This document shows positions 48,051-59,140 of a stretch of DNA of 64,000 bases, one piece after another. The translations under genes and the position numbers were made by a program. Location: assembly GCA_003255065.1 (NCBI GenBank), contig QAOA01005747.1:221556-285555 (forward strand), given 5' to 3'. The stretch's first letter is position 1. The number at the start of each line of letters is the position of its first letter. The notes beneath the pieces are model-generated. The model searched no databases and had not been told where the DNA came from. It saw nothing but the letters and a program-made list of their open reading frames with translations. This DNA is from Cercis canadensis (Eukaryota; Streptophyta; Magnoliopsida; Fabales; Fabaceae).

Positions 48051-49116
48051 CTTGCAGCAAGTTAAATGCTAGGAGAATTTCCAGAAATAATTTTAAGGAG
48101 CTATGTACAGAAGCAACAGCTGCATCAAAATCCACCAACCATGCCAGGAAAATTGCATGTGCCAGATATTACTCCATAAGAGGAAAGACACAAGACTAAA
48201 AACAAAAAAAACATATACATGAGATGACATGAGAAAAGAGAGAAGGAAACATATTATACTGGTAGATGACAAAGTTGGAAATTAACACCAAACTAAACAT
48301 TAACCATTTTGCAAGGATTTAATTAATGGGGTTGCAGCACTTAAGATGAGATAATTGAACCATAGCTTCCATAATTTAAAAGCAATTAGATAGAAGAAAC
48401 AAAATACTACTAAGGCAGAAGTTAAGGAACAGAACCAGATAAATGAAAAAAAACACACAAACAAATCTCACCAGTTCTGCTACATATACGATTCTTTGTT
48501 GCTAAGCTAGTGAAAGCACATGTATACTCATCTAGTTTTACCTAGGATGTCCACTTGAGGAGTTAGGATGGAACTCTTTGGATAATATTGTACACATTAA
48601 TGATTATTAGTCCAAGACACCAATTTAGTGAACACTATCACAGAGGCGCAAGGGTTACTTGAGTGAGTCTATGATTCCACGCAGAAGACAATTGTATGTT
48701 CTGTTTTCTTCTAATTGTTAAGTAAGTTTCAATTGCCAAAAAATACCTTCTCAATCTTACACTCTATGAATTCAAAGTGTTCAAGTAAGGCAGGGAATAA
48801 TAGCAATAGCACAAGAGTACAGTCATTGGAGACTATGAAGTGTCTTGAAGGAAACTTAGACATTAATACATATAGCAATCTACAAAAGGTACTAAGTGAT
48901 GTCAAAATGCATTGAAGCTAAACACCGTAGAATTTTGTCCTAAAACTACATATGCAACCAGTATACTTTTTATACCATGTGCAAGAAATCACATACTCAA
49001 TGCTATAGGATTAAAAAGCTAACGAGTTTCATAAACAACTTGGGCATCCAATAGTGGGGAAATATGATCAGGGAATCTACAGGGAAGTATATATACTAAT
49101 TCTTTCATGATTTTAC

Positions 49117-49738
49117 CTTAAAACTGCTCGAGCAATGGTCAAATCATCTCCCCAGGATAACACTACAAGAAGAAAAAGGCATATCAGTTGAACTATGTCA
49201 AAGCTATGCCAAAGAGACATAATCAATGCCCGAATTACCTCCTCCAAACTAGTTCTACAGTCATCTAATAATACAACATAATAACTTATACTAGTAGAAC
49301 AAAATCATCACTGGCTGTTGAACTAAGTTTCGACTAAAAAGTTGTGGATGTATTATTTAGCATACTGCAATAGAAGTTGGTATAGTTGAACCAAACAATG
49401 ATAAATAGGAAAGTGAGAAAGGGGCCAACCTTGCCCATAAAATTCACTAGTGTAGAAGCAAACTTCTTTAGATTACCTCAATACAAGTTGATTTATCAAT
49501 ACTCTTGTGGTTTCATTCAAGAAACAGTGGAGGATAAGAAAATTTTCATATGCTCAGTAGGTAAAATAGTTAGAAATGAACCGTAGTTTGTAAATTCAAG
49601 AGAAGCAACAATGACAACATACTAGGAGCCTCATTAAAATACATACCACCTCAAGAGATTCAGAATACATATATTCAGCCAGCATGATATGCAGTTATGG
49701 AGATCCATAGCTATTTGCTCCAAACCCGCCTGGATATC
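49117..49738 (-). pseudogene. GET4 gene fragment in the CACTA
   Basis: Three minus-strand segments. 49647-49738 reads YGSP, TAA, LHIMLAEYMYSESLEV before a GTATGT donor. 49430-49476 reads GNLKKFASTLVNFMGK and ends at a GT donor. 49117-49162 reads CYPG, then after a 1-bp deletion DDLTIARAVL, before a GTAAAA donor. The order and sequence match GET4, a partner in the GET pathway that delivers tail-anchored proteins to the ER. The TAA and the frameshift make it non-functional. Introns are kept, so it was captured as DNA, not as cDNA. Confidence 0.85.
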
Positions 49739-50810
49739 CATGTCATTAGTACACATAGCATATAATAAAGGAAAGTAGTCCAAACTGACGAAGGGAGGAA
49801 TGGTAAGCATTTAAAATTATATCATAAGATATAAAGAACACAGAAATGACTAACATAAATGAAACTATAAAAGAAAGGACAAGAGCAAACCAAGAGTCTC
49901 ATCATCATATTAGTGTCTCCACAAATAACAAAGCAAGCTTTGCTCCACAAATAACCTAAAATGAAGAGCAACTAAATGTTTCATTATATTCATTTTCATA
50001 CCATATTTTACCAAATGTGGAATTTATCACCAAAGATAGAAGCACACCTTTGAGGAAGCACTCAAAAAGTCACATACTTCATGTTGGAATGGTTGTAATG
50101 GTTCTACTCTTGAATGTTATTGTTTCTACTGGTATAAATATTGCACTTGGTTAAGAATTTTCTATTAGTGACAGACAAGTATTGACAATGCTTTGACACT
50201 GCTATATAATTTCCAGTTATTCAAATGAATACTTTTATTCATCCATGCTTACTCCAATCAAGAAAATAAATTTTATTTAGAAATCTTCATTATATTAACA
50301 TGACAATATTGTGAAGAACTTTTTTTTTAAAAAAATCCAAATACAAAAAAATGCAGAGAATCATAAATTAAAAAAAAAAAAATGCAACCCAGCAATTCTG
50401 ACATACGCATATAGAAACTAGAAAGAGAACACACGCACTAGGTCTAGACTAACCAGATTAGCCCTAAACCCTCCATCATCTAGACTAACACAAATTCCAC
50501 TAGAGAGTACAGAGTACTTGAACATGGCATAATCGTAGCTAGCTTTACTATTTCATCACCCTACCCCAATCATGAGCTAATCGCACACAATACAAGGGAG
50601 AATAACACAAAGAGCTAAGAAATCTATCAATTTGCTTTCCAGAATAGTTATATCTCATAACTGTTATGACCAAGGATACATACCCGGCACTTAAGCTTGG
50701 GAACTAGTTGCCCTTCTCTCCTAATAACCATGTCCGAAGCACTCTTCCAACTAAGCACAAGCGAGAATAGAGATTTAGGGAAAAGAGGATTTTGGGGTTC
50801 AAATACTTAC

Positions 50811-50934
50811 CCAATCCAGGAATCAACCCAAAGCTGCTGCCACCACCGGGAAAAGAAACCATAGCCACCAGGAATGAGTTATGGGAGGGAAAGGGGGAGG
50901 GAAGAGAGAAGAGTGAAATGGAGAAGGAACTCAA
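50811..50934 (-). other. Unidentified first-exon-like fragment in the CACTA
   Basis: Minus-strand frame MVSFPGGGSSFGLIPGLG (ATG near 50862) ends at a clean GTAAGT donor, with a CT-rich leader upstream. It looks like the start of a captured gene; I cannot name it. Confidence 0.4.
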
Positions 50935-50959
50935 ATGAGATGAAGTGGAACTCGGTGAA

Positions 50960-51340
50960 ATGAGATATTTTAGAGGATTCCAACGGTATTTTTAACGGAA
51001 CTTACCGTTGGAAAATGTTAAAAATTTTAAAAAAAAAAATAAGTTTTCCTTTTACTTAAAGGGTGTGTTTTGGTTAAAAAAAATTTCAACTGTATATTCC
51101 GTTGGAATTTTTTTTNNNNNNNNNNNNNNNNNNNNNNNNNNNNNNNNNNNNNNNNNNNNNNNNNNNGTATATTCCGTTGGAATTTTTTTTTAAAAAAAAA
51201 TTTCCCACTCATTCTTTTACAAATTCCAACGGTAATGAAATTCCGTTAGAATTACTGTTGGAATTTCTAAAAAATTTCAGTCATTAGAATCTTTTAAAAA
51301 TTCTAACGGTATTTTGTTCCGTTGGAAAACAGAGATTTTT
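50960..51340. repeat. CACTA right subterminal repeats
   Basis: Many CCGTTGGAA, TTCCAACGG and TTCTAACGG words mirror the left end. Confidence 0.8.
51116..51166. other. Assembly gap (51 N) flanked by identical 24-mers
   Basis: GTATATTCCGTTGGAATTTT plus T's occurs at 51092-51115 and again at 51167-51190, on the two gap edges. Confidence 1.
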
Positions 51341-53088
51341 TTGTTGTGTCTTCCTTCTCTTCATGTACCCCCTTTCCTCTATCTCCCTTTTATGCATCTT
51401 CTCCCTCTTGCTTTAGATATTTCCCCTTTCTCACATTTCCCATTTTGCCCTTTCTTTCTTGCCACCTATTCCCCCTTTTTTTCCTTTTAATTTTTTTTTA
51501 ATTTAGTTATTTGCTAAATAAGGATAATGCATAGACTTGGACCAATGGGGAGAGAAAGAAATCTATTCCTTGCTCTCATATTGGTGCTCCTAGATCTACT
51601 AACACAAAAATCTATTCACAAAATTCCTTTTCTCATTATTTATTTATTTATTTATTTATTATTTGTAAAAATTTAAATACTAATGGATGGGCCAAATGGG
51701 CTTGATAAAAAAGTGGGCTAAACTAACAATAGACTAGGCATGAAGTTTGTTTCATTACAAAGGCCCAAGCAACAATAAAAAAATAATAAAAATTTAAAAC
51801 TTACATATTTTTCAAGAATTTTTTTTTACACCACAAAAAAGACTTGGATAAAATATGGTGTCTACAGTTATTCATCTTTACATATTTTCTATTAGAATAA
51901 TGTGTTAAGCTCTCACTTTTCACATTTTCAAGATTTACTCTTTCAAACGGTCAATTCGTTCATGCACATCTCATTTCCCTTAGGACCTCTAACATTTATT
52001 GTCTTTGCAAAACCATATGGTTTTTTTTTAAAGAATGATAAAGTCAAACCTCTTTTGACTAGACCGCATGAACTTTTTTTTTTCGATTTGCATCTTTTCT
52101 TTTCTTATTTCCATTTTTAACCCTTTTATTAGATCTAAAGCCCTACTTTGATCAGGAACTTGTATTTCCATGAAATCTGAAAGTTAGGTCAGTGAGGTCC
52201 TTTTAAGAATAACTGAATATGTCATTATGAAAAATTCACTCATATTTTATTCAAAACAATAATTCAATAGTTTTAAACTGGAGCAAATGCATACTAGAAA
52301 GAAATTAATTCAATTAATTAACCTCTTTTATTGTAAACAAGGAGTAAAATATTACACCTTTTAAGGAAACCAAGTCAAAGAAGATGTATCATAAATACAT
52401 ATAAGGCCAATTACCCTAGCATGAGAATTTTATGATGTTGGACTTGCCCTAACAAGTAGGTGCCTACGTATCCTCAAAGATGAATTAAAGGCTACATAGT
52501 TCAAACTGAGGAACCCAGAAGCCACATGGATCAAAAAAATTGCCCCAGTTTTTAGCTCTTCAATGTCTGACTTGATTGATTCTCATATTGCATTGGATAT
52601 GAGTTACACTCATCTGATGCAACCATTTAACCTTGGGGGTGATAAAGTATAAATTTCCCAACTTCCTCATGAATTACGTTGTGTGATAAGGGTTCACCTT
52701 TGCCTTATAATATTGTTCTATATATCCCTCTTTCCTCATACCGTCCTTTTGAGTTTTCAGCCTAGCGAGCTTTTCGATGCCCTAATTGATGCCTAGACCG
52801 CCCTTTCGAGTTTCCAATCTAGCGGGTTCTCTTTTCTCGTTTTTTTTTTTTATGAGTAATATCATTTAACTGCATCAAAATTTATAGGCCTAGGGAGCTC
52901 TTGACCTTCCATATTTGTAAGGATCAATGCTCCACTTGAAAATACCTGTTTAACTATGTACGGCTCATCATAACTTGGGGCCCATTTTTCTCGAGCATCT
53001 TTTTTATGTACTCGGATCTTCTTTAACATTAAATCCCTTTATTGGAATTCCCAAAGTCGAACCTTCTTGTTAAGGCCATAGTCATCCT

Positions 53089-53970
53089 TTATTGGTATAA
53101 TTGTCCATGACAAATGACAGTCAATATTTTTTCTTCAATCATGTTTAATTGCTCATACCTAGCTCTCGCCCATTTTGATTCTTCTAACTTCAAAACTCTA
53201 AGTGAAGGGATTTCCACTTCTATAGGAGTAACAACTTCCATGCCATACACCAGAGAATAAGGTGTTGCTCCAGTTGAAGATCGAACAATTGTACGATAAG
53301 TATACAATGCATAAGGAAGCATCTCATGCCAATCTTTATAAGTTATAACCATCTTCTCAATTATTTTCTTGGTGTTTTTATTAGCTACCTTAATAACTTT
53401 ATCTATTTGTAGCCTATAGGGTGAGAAATTGTGATGTTTAATTGCAAACTATTTGCACAACTTTTGTATTGCAGCATCATTTAAATTTGGGGCATTATCT
53501 ATGATAATCCTCTCAGGTTGCCCATATCGACAAATAATGTTTATCTTTAAGAATTTAGTAACAGCTTTTTAGGTCACTTTCACGTATGAGGCCGCTTCCA
53601 CCCATTTTGTGAAATAATCAATTGCCACCAAGATGAAACAATGCCCATTAGAGGCTTTGGATTAATGGATTCTATGACATCGATTCCCCACATCGAAAAT
53701 GACCAGGGTGTTGTCAAATTATGAAGAGGAAATGGTGGATCATTGTGCGATTTGCATAAATCTGGCATTTATGACACCTTTTGAAGTAATTGATATAGTT
53801 TCCCTTTATTGTCATCCAGTAATACCTAGCTCTCAAGACTTTTCTGACCATCATGACCATTTGCATGAGTGACACATATTCCATCATGAACGGCACTCAA
53901 AATACGATTGTTTTCCTTCGCATTAACACATCACAAGAGTGTGTCATCATGACTTCTCTTATAAAGAATC
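53089..53970 (-). pseudogene. Gypsy integrase
   Basis: Segments in order: the zinc-binding region (53714-53896; ARYYWMTIKG, CHKCQIYAN); the catalytic start (53580-53768; TTPWSFSMWGIDVIESINPK); a middle piece near 53440-53570 with NLNDAAIQKLCKQF; and the C-terminal block (53089-53352; DWHEMLPYALYTY, STGATPYSLVYGMEVV). Frame changes and stops separate the pieces. Confidence 0.88.
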
Positions 53971-54146
53971 CATCTGCTTAAAAAGAAACCTAGTGCCATA
54001 CACCAGATAGTCTTTTTATCATTTTCATTTGCCCTAGTTGGGTACTATATGAGTTTGATGTATTGCATGATATCATGATACCAAGGAAGACCATCAAGCT
54101 CTTCTTCTACATTTGAACAGTAGGTAGGCTTATCTTCTAATTTCAC

Positions 54147-54557
54147 TTATATAGGCTGCATAACTATTCCACAATCAAGCTTGGTCATTACTGGCAAAGT
54201 TGCCAAGGCGTTAACAAACTGATTTTTGTCACGAGTGAAATGAGAAAAAGTAATATCCTTAAATTTCTCAATCAATTGTGTCAAATATTTTTGGTACTGA
54301 ATTAATTTTGATTCTTTAGTTTGCCATTCTCCTTTCACCTGATAAATAATAAGTGTCGAATTCCCAAAAACATCAAAAGTGCCAATTTTTAAATCCAAGG
54401 CTGCTTGTAAACCCCTCAAACAGACTTCATATTCAACCACATTATTAGTACAATCAAATCCTAACTTGATGGCTATTGGGAACTGTTTCTTTTTTAGGGA
54501 TACAATAACAACTCCTATCCATTTCCCGTACATATTTACCGTCACATCAAAATACAT
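54147..54557 (-). pseudogene. Second (archaeal-type) RNase H
   Basis: YFDVTVNMYGKWIGVVIVS, DCTNNVVEYEVCLRGLQAAL, FGNSTLIIYQVKGEWQTKES and FTRDKNQFVNALATL. The third acidic position, D in the usual YGDSxLV motif, is N here (FGNSTLI), which would abolish metal binding. Its place between RT/RNase H and integrase marks the Tat lineage. Confidence 0.85.
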
Positions 54558-54722
54558 TTTTCATCTCGCTTCTTCTTCCTCAGTCTCCTCTTTAATTGCA
54601 AGAATGTCCTCATCTGAGAATTTGAATTTCATGGGCTAATAATCATCAATAGGGCTTTCAGCCAAATGGTCAGTAATTACACTCTATTTTACTGTCTTCT
54701 TGCTTATATACACCATGTCATA

Positions 54723-55304
54723 CTAAGAAAAGATAATTTGCCACTTTGCTAACAGCCCAGAGACATAAGGTTTTCCAAAGATGAACTTGACAAGATCCAT
54801 ACGAGATATAAACCAAGTGGTATGATATAACATGTACTGTCGGAGCCTAGTAGCCACCCAGACTAAAGCAAAACAAGTCTTCTCTACGAGAGCATATCTC
54901 ATCTCGTAGTCTGTGAACTTCTTGCTCAAGTAATAAATTACTCTATCTTTCCTTACTCCTTTATTGTGTTGCCCTAACACATTTCCCATTGACTCTTGCA
55001 AGACAGTTAGGTACAGAATAAGAGGTTTTCCCAGAATTGGAGGCACAAGCACCAGAGGATTAAGCGAATATTCTTTAACTTTCTCGAAAGCTTCTTGGCA
55101 TTGCTCATTCCACTCACCTGGATTATGCTTCCATGAGAGCTTGAAGATAGGCTTACAAGTATAGGTGAGGTTAGAGATGAATCTAGCTATGAAATTGAGT
55201 TTTTCAAGGAAACTGCGTACTTTCTTTTTTGACATTGGAGGTGGCATTTCTCAGATTGCTTTAACCTTATCTGGATCCACTTCAATCCATTTTTTGCTAA
55301 CAAT
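54723..55304 (-). pseudogene. Gypsy RT thumb and first RNase H
   Basis: FIVSKKWIEVDPDKVKA-like text near 55260-55300, then SKKKVRSFLEKLNFIARFIS, CQEAFEKVKEY, LILYLTVLQESMGNVLGQH and YYLSKKFTDYEMRYA..EKTCFALVW. Connects directly to the foldback at its 5' side. Confidence 0.88.
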
Positions 55305-55599
55305 AAAGCCCAACAACTTCATAGTTGTTGCACCAAAAGTGCATTTGGAGGGATTTAATCTTAGCTTGTACTTTCTCAATCTTTCAAGCAGCTTTCGGAG
55401 AATGTTTATGTAGATGATATGGTAGCCAAGTCAAATGAGGGAGAATGTTTATATGGCTTTCCCCCTCATTTGACTTGGCTACCATATCATCTACATAAAT
55501 ATTCTCCGAAAGCTATTTGAAAGATTGAGAAAGTACAAGCTGAGATTAAATCCCTCCAAATGCACTTTCGGTGCAACAACTAGGAAGTTGTTGGGCTTT
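55305..55599. repeat. 137-bp foldback inside reverse transcriptase
   Basis: Arms 55305-55441 and 55463-55599 are reverse complements with six mismatches, separated by 21 nt. Each arm holds a YVDDMVAKSNE stretch and an LRKL..ERLRKYKLRLNPSKC stretch facing opposite ways. One YVDD copy and one LRKL copy have the native minus-strand order; the others are inverted copies. Confidence 0.93.
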
Positions 55600-55745
55600 A
55601 ACATAGTCTTCTCTTTATCTTCCTCAGCCATAAGAATTTGATTATATCCTAAGTATCTGTCCATGAATGAATGTCGATGATTTCTAACTGTATTGTCAAC
55701 CAACACATCTATATGAGGCAAAGGGAGATAGGGGCATAGCTCCCG
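55600..55745 (-). pseudogene. Gypsy RT motif A fragment
   Basis: PLPHIDVLVDNTVRN, then FMDRYLGYNQILMAEEDKEK, the segment before the catalytic YVDD. The next expected part (TPWGTFCY-like) is missing; the inverted arm starts instead. Confidence 0.88.
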
Positions 55746-56266
55746 GCGGCAAGAGGAAGAGGGAGAGAGTGGTATCACTTCCTTTTACTCTATAAGCTAT
55801 GTTCTCCATTAATCTCACTGCTAATCTCTATAATTCTATAACTTAGTGATTTTTAGCTAAAATAAAGTTGTTGGGTACTGTTTCTTCAATGTTATTTGGA
55901 GTCTCTACATGTATTGACTGTTAAAGTATTAATCTTTCTAGCTCTATTCTATATAAAGCAATTTTAAGCATCCAATTAAACACGCAAAGTTGTTGATACA
56001 ATCAAGCTAGGAAAAAGAAAAGCTAATCTAACACACCAATATTAAAACTCTTATATAGAGGACATTCATAAGATTGCCCATAGTTCTCGGATGAGATAGC
56101 ACAAAAATTACAAATTTCAACAATAGTAAGGTTAAGGCTAAAGAGTGCAGAACCAATTTAGATGATAGCTCAATTTTGAACAAAAATTGTTACCGTCATA
56201 TGATTCCATTCATAATATGATTGCTCATGCACAGCTCTCATGGCAAGGCCTTTGTCTGTGTCCGGT

Positions 56267-56307
56267 CCCCCCCCCCCCCCCCCCCCNCACACACACACAC
56301 ACACACT
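56267..56307. repeat. Poly-C and (CA)n tract with an N
   Basis: A C-run of about 19, a single N at 56287, then CACACA repeats. Confidence 0.95.
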
Positions 56308-57851
56308 CCCTTCTTCTTTGCTTTTTATGAAGTGGGTATTGGTTATTTTCCCTGTATACTGTGATTACTGGGTTTTAGATAACTTTGTATGGATAATTTG
56401 TTGGTTGACTTCCAATTTGGCACTTTAACTTTAGAATTGGGTATATTTAGGGACATGGGTTATGTACCTCATTACATATTTCATTATCAATTTTCTGGTA
56501 ATGTCACTTGCCTTATTTGTTAACAGTTAAACTAATAATATGCAATTCTTACCTTGAGGATGGCTATTATATCCTCCATCTTATCTAAGCATATTTTTCC
56601 TTTTATTTTGGAATGGTGGAATATGGATTTCAAACCTTAGAAGACATTTTATAATTGTAAATTTGTAATGCACTTAGTGCAAACAAAAAATAAGATGAAT
56701 TGCTCTATTATGAGCATCTTTTGATGTCTTCTTGGGTGATGAACTACATGAGAAGTTGTTCTGATTAAGTGCCTATTGCAATGTTATCAGAAGACAATTT
56801 TTTTTAAAGTGAATCTTTTATTGAAAAGAATAAAATTGTGCTACTAAGTGTTGCTTGTAAATTTGCATACCATTTTCCCTTGTCTGATTGATCTACACTA
56901 GGAATAAAGGTTTTAGGGATGATGACTCTTGTTGTAGCTTATATTCTAATTGGATAGCAGAAGATAAAGAATTGGTTGTTGGAGTTAAAAAAAATATTTT
57001 ATGTAGTTGTAGAGTTTCTGTAGCATTATTTTATTGTTTGCATCTAGTTGGAATTTAGGTTCTGTTTTATTACTTCATTTGGCAAAAGAAAGACTTGCTT
57101 TTTTTTGATTGTGAGTGGTTCTTAAATGGCCAAAAACAAGAAAATATTCCTCAAATGGTAGTTGAGCAAAAACATTAAAACAATCTATTGGAAGAAAGCT
57201 TGTATCACTTTGAAGTTTTATTTAGATGTGGAAGGTGATACAAGAAGGGAGATGTAATATGTACAAAGTCTAAGTCTAGCCTTTTCATAATGGATAGCAA
57301 TTCTTTTGGCTATCACTTACCTTATTATAAAGTAGGTATGTTTCTTCTATGGACTTCATTAAATCAATTTTTGAAGGATTAGTTGTTGTACATGGGTTAG
57401 TTTCTTGCTTGTGATTATCTGTTGTGAAACTCTTAGCAATTTTGTGAAGTAAGAAATAGAAAAGATTGAGGTGTTTGCTTGAATTTAAGGGTAGTAGTCA
57501 ACTAATTAGGTTCGGTAGTTCTCTTAAGCTTTAAGATTAATTAAAATAAGTAGTAATCAAAAGAAGAACAATTTCAATTAATATCTAAGTCTTAATTTGA
57601 AAGTTCATGTGAATTAATCACATGATTATATGATCAAATAGGAAATAGGGAATTTCTTCAAGACACAAATTCATATCAAGAGAAGGGGAGTTGAGTATTG
57701 CAAAAACTCCAAGTAGCTAGTTTTTCCTTAAACCTTGTTTATTTTGACAGTGCATATTCTACGTAATCACTATATGTAATGCTTGCTACTGTATTGAATG
57801 CTATGAGATGACTAAAGAATTATAGCTTGTTCCTTAATGTGGTGGCCATCG

Positions 57852-57930
57852 GGGTAAGTTGAAGCTGCCCCGTAGTTTGAAGAACAAAGGGTAAGTTGAT
57901 GCTGCCCCAGGGGTAAGTTGATATAGCCCC
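57852..57930 (+). repeat. Three copies of a 20-bp motif
   Basis: GGGTAAGTTGAAGCTGCCCC at 57852-57871, the same with one change at 57889-57908, and GGGTAAGTTGATATAGCCCC at 57911-57930. The motif starts GGG and ends CCCC, so each copy can form a short stem. Confidence 0.9.
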
Positions 57931-58840
57931 AAAGTGAAACGAATGAGAATGTTATGATTAGCTTTTCAATATGTGACATGTTTGTCTTCCTACTATGTGG
58001 ACATGTTATTTTTTTTTTTTATGTATTATTTTTACTTGGTTTAAGGACTGGAGTCGATACAAAGTATATATGTTACTCCACTAGCTACTGAGATTTTATA
58101 TCTCACCCTTGTATTATTTGTGAATGTCTTATCCATTCCAGGTGCAGAGGCTAGTAATTCCCAACAGAGTGCACAGAGTTAACAAGCTACATATATGTAG
58201 TTCTTTTTGTGGCGTTTGTTATATGTACAACTAAGTGAAAATCTCGTTATTTTGAGACATGTATATGGATGTAATTATAACATAGGTAGTGATATAGATA
58301 ATATTCTTTTGGGACGTGTGTATAAACTATGAGGGTTACGTTAATCCTCTTTATATATTCACATGTTAGATGCATATAAGAATGCTTTTGTTAGGTTATA
58401 TGATTTTCTTTGGAAGTCTTCTACCAACTATTACATAATCACCAAGTGGGAGTAGTATTTCTTATGGTGTTTAAACCAATCCATTATGTGGGGAAAAGAT
58501 GTAGTTTAATTGTTTAATGTTCAATATATATTNAGAAATCAAGGATGAATCAAAATCAGAATCAGTTAAGGCTTGGATTGGTTGTTTTCCTTTAGGTTAC
58601 CACTTACAATTAATTTCTGTTAAGCACTTAAAACAAACACAACCCCCCTGTTTACATGCTTCTCTATATGATTCACTAAATAGAACAATCCTTAGGTTCG
58701 ACTTAGGGCTGTCCTATGCTGCAAAAAGCTAGGTAACCGACCTAAAAATTTAATTAATTTGAGGAGCCTCGGCAGCTCATCAATATTCAATTACTTAGAG
58801 GTTTCCATAGAGCTATTAAGAAGTTGTTTTAAAAGAGTAG

Positions 58841-59140
58841 GTATGACAGAAGTCATCTTTAGGATTGGCTCTTTTCAAATCTCAGAAGTCTACGCACAGT
58901 CTCACATGTCCATCCTTCTTAGGTACATGAACTATATTAACAACCTATTCAAGATAAGTGGACACTTCTAGGAATCCTACCTCTATTTGCTTGATCATTT
59001 CTTTTTTTATCTTGTTGGATATTTCTAGCCTCATCTGTCTCAACTTTTGTTTGGCCAATTTGTAATCAGGGTGTAATGGGATCTTATGAGACACAATACT
59101 AGGGTAAAGATTCGGCATGTCTTGGTAAGACTAGGCAAAA
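58841..59140 (-). pseudogene. Gypsy RT N-terminal part
   Basis: Reads MPNLYPSIVSHKIPLHPDYK, KQKLRQMRLEI, VGFLEVSTYLE then a stop, NIVHVPKKDGHVRLCVDF then a stop, and DLKRANPKDDF, the start of gypsy RT. Both stops replace Trp- or Arg-type codons of relatives. Confidence 0.85.

Larger units (their letters stand above)
46510..51348. mobile_element. CACTA transposon carrying several host gene fragments (Pack-CACTA)
   Basis: The left end is CACTACAAGAAAGAAAAT and the right end TTTTTTTGTTGTG, an imperfect inverted terminus (CACAACAAAAAAA reversed). It is flanked by a 3-bp TCT duplication (46507-46509; 51349-51351), as expected for CACTA/En-Spm. Both subterminal regions are crowded with TTCCAACGG and CCGTTGGAA words in both orientations, as CACTA subterminal repeats are. 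No TnpA/TnpD-like transposase was seen. The interior holds minus-strand exon fragments of a GET4 gene, an RSH gene and two unidentified segments, with introns retained. Confidence 0.88.
43090..51869 (-). mobile_element. Long Tat-like LTR, split by a CACTA element
   Basis: Starts TGTTACAACGTACTCAAAGG and ends ATGGTGTCTACA, the same pair of ends as 401-5159. Without the CACTA insertion it would be about 3.9 kb, a size reported for long Tat/Ogre LTRs. The coding body to its right (51870 onward) lies on the minus strand, so this is probably that element's 3' LTR; the 5' LTR would lie beyond the window. Confidence 0.6.
55746..58840. mobile_element. Unclassified ~3-kb insertion splitting RT
   Basis: The RT frame breaks after SPKDDF-like sequence (near 58841) and resumes with PLPHIDV at about 55740. 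The minus-strand text at the right junction begins TGTCATACC and contains GGTCGGTTACCTAGC, an LTR-like start. No long reading frame, partner LTR or clean TSD was found. Includes a C-run plus CA microsatellite with one N (56267-56307), a TA/N site at 58533 and a triplicated 20-mer (57852-57930). Confidence 0.5.

Noticed and set aside
48715..48915. Plus-strand 66-codon frame in the CACTA
   Set aside because: No similarity or codon bias, and captured exons nearby are all on the minus strand.
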